This document shows positions 4,829 through 8,602 of a stretch of DNA of 8,602 nt, piece after piece (position 1 is the first letter of the stretch; every line of letters starts with the position of its first letter). Under the pieces are notes generated by a model. It was not told the origin of the DNA. It was given only the letters and a program-made list of their open reading frames with translations, and ran no database searches. The position numbers and the translations under genes are program-made. Source of the stretch: Peptococcaceae bacterium (lineage in GTDB: Bacteria; Bacillota; DSM-12270; Thermacetogeniales; Thermacetogeniaceae); contig PLQY01000006.1 in the NCBI GenBank assembly GCA_003160265.1, forward strand, positions 1 to 8,602. The letters run 5' to 3'.

Positions 4829-6175
4829 TCAACGATTGCTTACAGCGGTGAACTCCACGGACCTTTTCTTGCTTTTATTGCGGTAGCCCCTGGTCTTGGC
4901 CGTAAACCGCATCTTTTCTACCAACGCCATGATAGGCAGGGCTATGTCGGTTGACTGACCACGAGCAACCACGACACCTTCGGCGATGACCTTGCCCATA
5001 TTGTTCACCACGTCGACAGTCACCTTCGACGGCTTACGTTTCGTATCGTCAAAGGCCAGGCTGGCCATAGCCACTCCGATAGGCTGCAAAGAAATCGCCA
5101 CAGAAACGACGCGATTGGGTAACAGCGCAAGAAGCGCCACATAGGAACGCTTCTTAACAAAAACTACGATGGCTGCGACCAAGGCCAGGCCGCCGACCAA
5201 CGGAAGCACCGGGTTGCGTCTGGCTGGAGTCGGAGTTGCCGGCGCCGGCATAACAGGACTCACTTGCTCTACGACTACCGGCGCTGGAGCTACACCTTGC
5301 GCTTCCGGCGCCTTGCCTGGCTGTGTTCTAACCGGCTGCGAAACCAGCGGCTGTTTTGGAGTTATTGACTGCTGTGGAGTCGGTGGAGTCGGTTGAGCCG
5401 GTGGTATAACTTTAACCGGAGCCAGTATCACTGGCGTTGGTCCGTTATGTATTGGCATCGGAATCGCTGGCAATGTCGGGTTAATTGGCGACGTTGGAGT
5501 CACTGGGGGTGGCGGCGCTGGCGCATAGACTGTTGCTTCCACCGAACCAGACATGCTGGCGTAGGCCGCCGTGATGGTATCCGTCCCTGCAGCTACTCCA
5601 GTAATTGTTCCCTCGGTGACCGTTGCCTGGCTGCCGGAACTGGACCAGTCGGCCAGATGAGTAACATCAGTTGTTGTATCATTAGAGTAGACAACCGTGG
5701 CCACTGCTCTTATCTGCTGCCCTACGTCCAGTGTTACGATCGGCGGCGCCACATCAAGCCCAGTGATCGTCGCTGATGGCGGCGCCGGTGGAGCAGGCGG
5801 CGCCGGAGCTGAGTCCACCGTCAGGGTGTAGGCCTGGCTGCCGGTGTTGCTTTCGGCGTCCGTGGCCGTCACGGTGAAGCTGGATGCGCCTGCTGTCGTC
5901 GGGGTACCGGTCAGGGCGCCGTCGCTGCTGAGGGTGAGGCCGGCCGGCAGGTTGCCGGTCTCGGTGAAGGTATAGGGAGCGGTCCCGCCGGATGCCGCAA
6001 GTGTCTGGCTGTAGGTCGTGCCCACGGTACCGTCCGGAAGGCTGGTTGGACTGAGCGTGATCATTACCGGTGGTCCGGAAAGAGGAACCGCCGAGGCTAC
6101 CCCGACCCCAGTGGGAATCATCAACACCAGAAGCATGATGCACAAAAGAATCATTACGACTTTTTTCTTCGTCAT
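4829..6175 (-). CDS. Membrane-anchored Ig-like surface protein
   Basis: This is an exported, bitopic surface protein of 448 residues from the ATG at 6175. That start has GAGGAG 6 nt upstream; a TTG at 6211 would put extra residues before the signal peptide. Layout: signal peptide 1-29 (basic start, long hydrophobic core, cleavage after VASA); a putative Ig (He_PIG-type) domain about 36-120 with the hallmark GTAPYTFTETGNLPAGLTL; a Pro/Ala linker; a bacterial Ig-like (Big2-type) domain about 134-217 ending in GVAAGTDTITAAY; a Pro-rich stalk to about 320; a membrane helix 322-340 followed by KKR; and a basic, beta-rich tail of about 105 residues. Topology rules put the tail in the cytoplasm. Such Ig domains usually bind carbohydrate, protein or themselves in surface structures. 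There is no LPXTG or SLH motif. It is flanked by terminators on both sides, so it appears to be its own transcription unit. Its exact role is unknown. Confidence 0.85.
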   Translation of the reverse strand: MTKKKVVMILLCIMLLVLMIPTGVGVASAVPLSGPPVMITLSPTSLPDGTVGTTYSQTLAASGGTAPYTFTETGNLPAGLTLSSDGALTGTPTTAGASSFTVTATDAESNTGSQAYTLTVDSAPAPPAPPAPPSATITGLDVAPPIVTLDVGQQIRAVATVVYSNDTTTDVTHLADWSSSGSQATVTEGTITGVAAGTDTITAAYASMSGSVEATVYAPAPPPPVTPTSPINPTLPAIPMPIHNGPTPVILAPVKVIPPAQPTPPTPQQSITPKQPLVSQPVRTQPGKAPEAQGVAPAPVVVEQVSPVMPAPATPTPARRNPVLPLVGGLALVAAIVVFVKKRSYVALLALLPNRVVSVAISLQPIGVAMASLAFDDTKRKPSKVTVDVVNNMGKVIAEGVVVARGQSTDIALPIMALVEKMRFTAKTRGYRNKSKKRSVEFTAVSNR

Positions 6176-6266
6176 GGCATTCTCCTCGTCCGTTTTTCCT
6201 AACAAATTCAATGGGCGCCATAATTGATTAAGTCACGCCGGAACGCCTCCTCTCAAGGACACCATC

Positions 6267-6316
6267 AAAAAAATAAAAAGAAAACCGGCGTCTGCTGCTG
6301 TAGATTGCCGGTTTTC
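6267..6316 (-). terminator. Strong rho-independent terminator
   Basis: On the minus strand GAAAACCGGC (6316-6307) pairs perfectly over 10 bp with GCCGGTTTTC (6289-6280), followed by TTTTTATTTTTTT. It begins 12 bp past the TAG of the helical-repeat ORF at 6329 and ends transcription before the Ig-like gene. This is the clearest terminator in the window. Confidence 0.93.
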
Positions 6317-6328
6317 CTGATGAAAGAA

Positions 6329-6814
6329 CTATTTCGTTCTCCATTGTTGCGTGATGCTCTTTACCTGAGCGTTGAAGTTGTCCATGGCGTCCTTCATGGC
6401 CTGACTCGCCTGTTCAAGCGCCTGTGACGTTTGGGACTGGTATTGTTCGATGCTCTGGATCTGATCAATCCAGGCGCCTGAGCTGATGCTTTGCAAAATC
6501 CTGGTCGCCTGATTCTGAGTAAGCTTGCCATTGCTGACGGCCTGAGGCAATTGGCTCGTCACGCTGCTCAGGATGGCGCTCTGGATAGCCGCCACAGTCG
6601 ATCCCTTGAACGCTGCAAGACTGGATACGGTCTGGCCTTTGCTCAGGGCGAAAGCTACGTCCTCCTGAGACATCCCCAGGGCAGTGGCCAGCGGTTTCAT
6701 GACGATGAAGATCTCATTGTTGCCGGCAAACCGCTTCCTGGATGATGCTGCATCTTTGAGATTGTCAGACACCTGGCTGATCTGGTCATGGAGTTCTTCG
6801 AGGGCCTGAGCCAA
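6329..6814 (-). CDS. Helix-rich protein, body of an interrupted exported protein
   Basis: I do not know a named family for certain. From the TTG at 6814 there are 161 residues, predicted all-helical. Residues about 1-25 and 115-155 are coiled-coil-like and rich in Gln, Ala and Ser. The middle (about 41-110) has the pattern LGMSQEDVAFALSKGQTVSSLA, then SQLPQAVSNGKLTQNQATRIL. This 'LG-x-S-x-E...L-x-x-G-x-S...A-x-x-x-G-K-L-T-x-x-Q-A' layout recurs in hypothetical exported proteins of Firmicutes. The TTG has only a weak AGGA about 10 nt upstream. The frame is the same as that of the signal-peptide ORF at 7012-6845, separated by a single TAA at 6847-6845. This is therefore probably the body of one secreted protein broken by a nonsense codon, or translated by readthrough or re-initiation. 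The strong terminator at 6267-6316 follows. Confidence 0.65.
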   Translation of the reverse strand: MAQALEELHDQISQVSDNLKDAASSRKRFAGNNEIFIVMKPLATALGMSQEDVAFALSKGQTVSSLAAFKGSTVAAIQSAILSSVTSQLPQAVSNGKLTQNQATRILQSISSGAWIDQIQSIEQYQSQTSQALEQASQAMKDAMDNFNAQVKSITQQWRTK

Positions 6815-6833
6815 TTGTCGTAAATCCTGGTTC

Positions 6834-6897
6834 TGGTATACCGTTTAATACACAGATTCAGAGACGGCAGGTACCTCTTGATGCCTTTGGTATACCG
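6834..6897. repeat. 10-bp direct repeats bracketing the in-frame stop
   Basis: TGGTATACCG occurs at 6834-6843 and at 6888-6897, 54 bp apart. Each copy contains the perfect palindrome GGTATACC. The spacing is an exact multiple of three and the TAA at 6845-6847 lies between them. Loss of one copy plus the spacer would fuse the signal peptide to the helical body in one open frame of 209 codons. Confidence 0.8.
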
Positions 6898-7012
6898 ATC
6901 CGGAAACGTCGTCAGGCTTGACGCCGGAATTTGCGGTGGCAGCGCCGCTTCCGATGATTCCCAGGACCGCGACGGCCAGAGTAATCATTCGGCATTTCTT
7001 AGCACGTGTCAT
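6845..7012 (-). CDS. Signal-peptide ORF ending at an in-frame stop
   Basis: The ATG at 7012 has one of the best ribosome sites in the window (AAGGAGGTGA, then TAGG). The 55-residue product begins MTRAKKCRMITLAVAVLGII, a classic Sec signal peptide: a basic start, a hydrophobic core, and a likely cleavage after GAATA near residue 27. The remaining 28 residues are polar (NSGVKPDDVSGSVYQRHQ...). TAA at 6847-6845 then stops the frame. Continuing past it in the same frame leads straight into the helical protein at 6814-6329. Alone it would be an implausibly short exported peptide, so I read it as the 5' part of an interrupted gene. A sequencing error at the TAA cannot be excluded. Confidence 0.6.
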   Translation of the reverse strand: MTRAKKCRMITLAVAVLGIIGSGAATANSGVKPDDVSGSVYQRHQEVPAVSESVY

Positions 7013-7145
7013 CCTATCACCTCCTTCACCGCGATTTAGATGAAAAGAATGGGGCTCCTCATGACCACCACCTTCTTAGCTCTTCCCATATACCTGCGCC
7101 TAGCCGGCCGGAAGCACCGATAGCGCGTCCAAGACCGGGATATCT

Positions 7146-8042
7146 TCACGCCCCGCCCCCGAGGAACATCTTCGCCGCCTTGCGGAAAACGTTCTCTTCC
7201 TGGGCATGCATGCCGAAGAGGTAATCCCTGACCTGCTCGGCCCCCACGGTGAGCGGGGAACCCTTTCTGTGAAACACCCCATTGTCCATCTTTGAGGGGA
7301 GGTCCCTGTCTTCCGGTATCTCCACCACCCGGTCATATTCCTTCCTGTTCACGCCGGCGCCCGGGCAGCCGTTCGCAACCAGCACCGTCTCTTTCTGCGA
7401 CCGGCTCTTTCTGGCGTCAACCCGGTTCATCTCCTGGGGCAGCCCTCCGGCCACCATCACCAGGGCGTTGGAGCAGGCCACCGCCTCCAGGACGAAATCG
7501 TCGTCCGTGTTCGGCAGATCGAAGATCACTGTGTCGAATCCCCTTCTGCCCTCGATGGCCAGGTGCGAAACCGCATCCCTGTCGATCGATCCTGACGCCG
7601 TCGGAGCCAGCGCCCAGAGCCCGGACTCCGCCTGGACGACCGCCGCAGCAAGATCGCCGCGAGGCGGCGCCAGGGCGCCGGGATGACCGGGCAGCCGCAG
7701 ATAGTACCCGATATCGCTTCCCGCCGGCCCTGCGCACAGATCCACCAGCAGCACGCTCATCATCCGTTCGAGCGCATAGGCGAGATGCAGCGCCACGGAG
7801 GTGCAGCCGGCCCCGCCCCGGCCCCGCCACACCGAAATGATCCGCTGCCGAAGAACTGGAGTCGTAGACACTTGTAGCAGCGTCTGCATCGCGGTTTCAG
7901 AATCGCCGGCGTCAATGCTCACCTCTCCCTTGAGGATGCCGCGCACCGTTCCCACGGGTATCCGCAAGGCGGCGGATATCGCTTCTTCGTCAAGATATTC
8001 ACTCATCCGCTTGACTTTCTCAACCAGCTCTGCGCCAGACAT
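7146..8042 (-). CDS. MinD/ParA/CpaE-like protein with HTH and degenerate P-loop
   Basis: This is a SIMIBI-class NTPase relative of 298 residues. The N-terminal part (about 15-45) looks like a helix-turn-helix (EEAISAALRIPVGTVRGILK). A MinD/CpaE-like Rossmann domain starts near 68. The P-loop reads RGRGGAGCTS (73-82), where the family has KGGxGKT/S: the signature lysine is Arg75 and the P-loop lysine is Cys80. The rest of the fold is kept: VLLVDL with Asp101, FDTVIFDLPN with Asp175, and LVMVAGG and VLVANG strands. It may bind nucleotide poorly, or act as a partner of the ATPase encoded just upstream, whose stop overlaps this ATG as TAATG. GGAAAGGGGGT lies 6 nt upstream. CpaE-like proteins localise Tad/Flp pilus machines, while ParA proteins segregate DNA; the HTH leaves both open. 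The 133-bp gap downstream holds no convincing gene. Confidence 0.82.
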   Translation of the reverse strand: MSGAELVEKVKRMSEYLDEEAISAALRIPVGTVRGILKGEVSIDAGDSETAMQTLLQVSTTPVLRQRIISVWRGRGGAGCTSVALHLAYALERMMSVLLVDLCAGPAGSDIGYYLRLPGHPGALAPPRGDLAAAVVQAESGLWALAPTASGSIDRDAVSHLAIEGRRGFDTVIFDLPNTDDDFVLEAVACSNALVMVAGGLPQEMNRVDARKSRSQKETVLVANGCPGAGVNRKEYDRVVEIPEDRDLPSKMDNGVFHRKGSPLTVGAEQVRDYLFGMHAQEENVFRKAAKMFLGGGA

Positions 8043-8602
8043 TAGCGGACCCCCTTTCCAAAGAGCCTGCGGAAAAGAGAGGACCCGCCCCGGCCGTTCT
8101 CACCGGCGCCGGCCCGTTCATAGCGGCATCCGGCCAGGCCGGCGATCTCCTTCGCCAGTTTGTGCCACGGGCTGCCGGCGTCTTCGAGGCCGGCGATCTC
8201 GCCCCTGTAGGCGCTTTTCACCGCCGCATCCCAGTCATCCGGGATGACCGCCCCGAGCCTGGGGAGCGTTTTGCAGCCCTTTTTAAAGCCTGAACAGAAC
8301 GCCGCCTCGACGACGCGGAGATTGTGCAGTTTCCGGCTGTACCGGTTGACTACGATGCGGATTCTCTCCGGCCTCACACCCATCGACAGCAGGGTGGGGG
8401 CATACTTTTTCGTCTCATCTTCCGAGAGTTTGCTCTGGTCCACCACGGCCAGCGCCAGGTCCGCCGCCTCGAAGACATCGTACAGCCAGCCCTTGGTCCA
8501 GGGTTCCGGAGGCGTATCGCAGATGATCACCTGGAAAGTAAGTCTCAGGTGCTTCAGGATCGCCACCAGATCCGCGCCCCGAAAGAACGGCAGCGTCTTG
8601 TT
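8042..8602 (-). CDS. CpaE/MinD-like ATPase, C-terminal part (N-terminus outside window)
   Basis: The frame is open to the window edge, so the start and P-loop are not visible; 186 residues are seen. A Walker-B-like strand reads FQVIICDTPPEPW (about 23-35), followed by the ADLALAVVDQS strand and the IRIVVNRYSRKL strand (about 81-92), where the Asn belongs to the base-contacting motif of MinD/CpaE-type ATPases. After these comes LGAVIPDDWDAAVKSAYRG, the usual MinD-like segment in which a target residue lies in a surface loop. The C-terminus ends in a basic FRRLFGKGVR. The gene ends in TAA overlapping the ATG of the next gene by one base (TAATG), so the two are translationally coupled and may act as a pair. 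Whether it belongs to a Tad pilus locus or a DNA-partition system needs the upstream genes. Confidence 0.8.
   Translation of the reverse strand, partial: NKTLPFFRGADLVAILKHLRLTFQVIICDTPPEPWTKGWLYDVFEAADLALAVVDQSKLSEDETKKYAPTLLSMGVRPERIRIVVNRYSRKLHNLRVVEAAFCSGFKKGCKTLPRLGAVIPDDWDAAVKSAYRGEIAGLEDAGSPWHKLAKEIAGLAGCRYERAGAGENGRGGSSLFRRLFGKGVR

Noticed and set aside
5393..5776. Plus-strand 127-codon frame rich in Trp and Arg opposite the Ig-like gene
   Set aside because: It is the shadow of the repetitive, Pro-rich Ig-like coding sequence and has no homologous look of its own.
7036..7089. 17-codon minus-strand ORF (MGRAKKVVVMRSPILFI) between the ATPase gene and the signal-peptide ORF
   Set aside because: It begins similarly to the next ORF (MxRAKK), but is very short, with a weak ribosome site and no signal peptide core. 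It is not enough to call a gene.
7292..7840. Long plus-strand open frame of 182 codons opposite the HTH/P-loop gene
   Set aside because: It is Pro/Arg/Ser-rich low-complexity sequence from the reverse of a GC-rich gene, with no family resemblance and no ribosome site; the minus-strand MinD-like protein explains the region.
1..8602. CRISPR array, tRNA or rRNA genes
   Set aside because: I saw no regularly spaced repeats with unique spacers, no cloverleaf-like T-loop signature and no rRNA-like conserved stretch on either strand.

Overview
The window looks like the chromosome of a low-GC-phylum (Firmicutes/Bacillota) anaerobe with a fairly GC-rich genome, probably a Desulfotomaculum/Pelotomaculum/Moorella-type Clostridium relative. 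Three things suggest this: the dGTPase-like gene followed by dnaG, the strong AGGAGG-type ribosome sites with frequent TTG and GTG starts, and short TTCGAGG/TTAGAGG heptad repeats between genes. The taxon is inferred, not proven. All genes I can support are on the minus strand, so the biological order runs from high coordinates to low.

Region by region in transcription order: (1) 8602-7146 holds two adjacent MinD/ParA/CpaE-like ATPase genes. The first is cut by the window edge, and the second has an N-terminal helix-turn-helix and a P-loop that has lost its lysines. They are joined by a TAATG overlap. (2) 7012-6329 is a small exported, helix-rich protein whose reading frame is broken by one in-frame TAA between the signal peptide and the body. 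A 54-bp segment bounded by 10-bp direct repeats contains that stop. A strong terminator follows. (3) 6175-4829 is a surface protein with a signal peptide, two Ig-like domains, a proline-rich stalk, one membrane segment and a basic cytoplasmic tail. A terminator region with competing hairpins follows. (4) 4723-3795 holds a small two-helix membrane protein and an HD-GYP-like phosphohydrolase with all metal ligands but a changed GYP loop, then another terminator. (5) 3735-1692 is a visibly AT-rich block with a small TnpW-like ORF and a large serine recombinase, probably an integrated element or its remnant. (6) 1424-1 is the GC-rich housekeeping pair: dGTPase-like dgt and the first third of a typical dnaG zinc-finger region.

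Reading the genes together: regions 1-4 could be part of a cell-surface apparatus. The CpaE-like ATPases recall Tad/Flp pilus loci, with an exported protein, an anchored Ig-like protein and a possible cyclic-dinucleotide phosphodiesterase nearby. No pilin, CpaF-type ATPase or TadB/C gene is visible here, so this is a hypothesis. The recombinase block lies between this accessory region and the conserved dgt-dnaG pair, as expected at the edge of a genomic island.

No rRNA, tRNA, CRISPR array or plus-strand gene could be supported.
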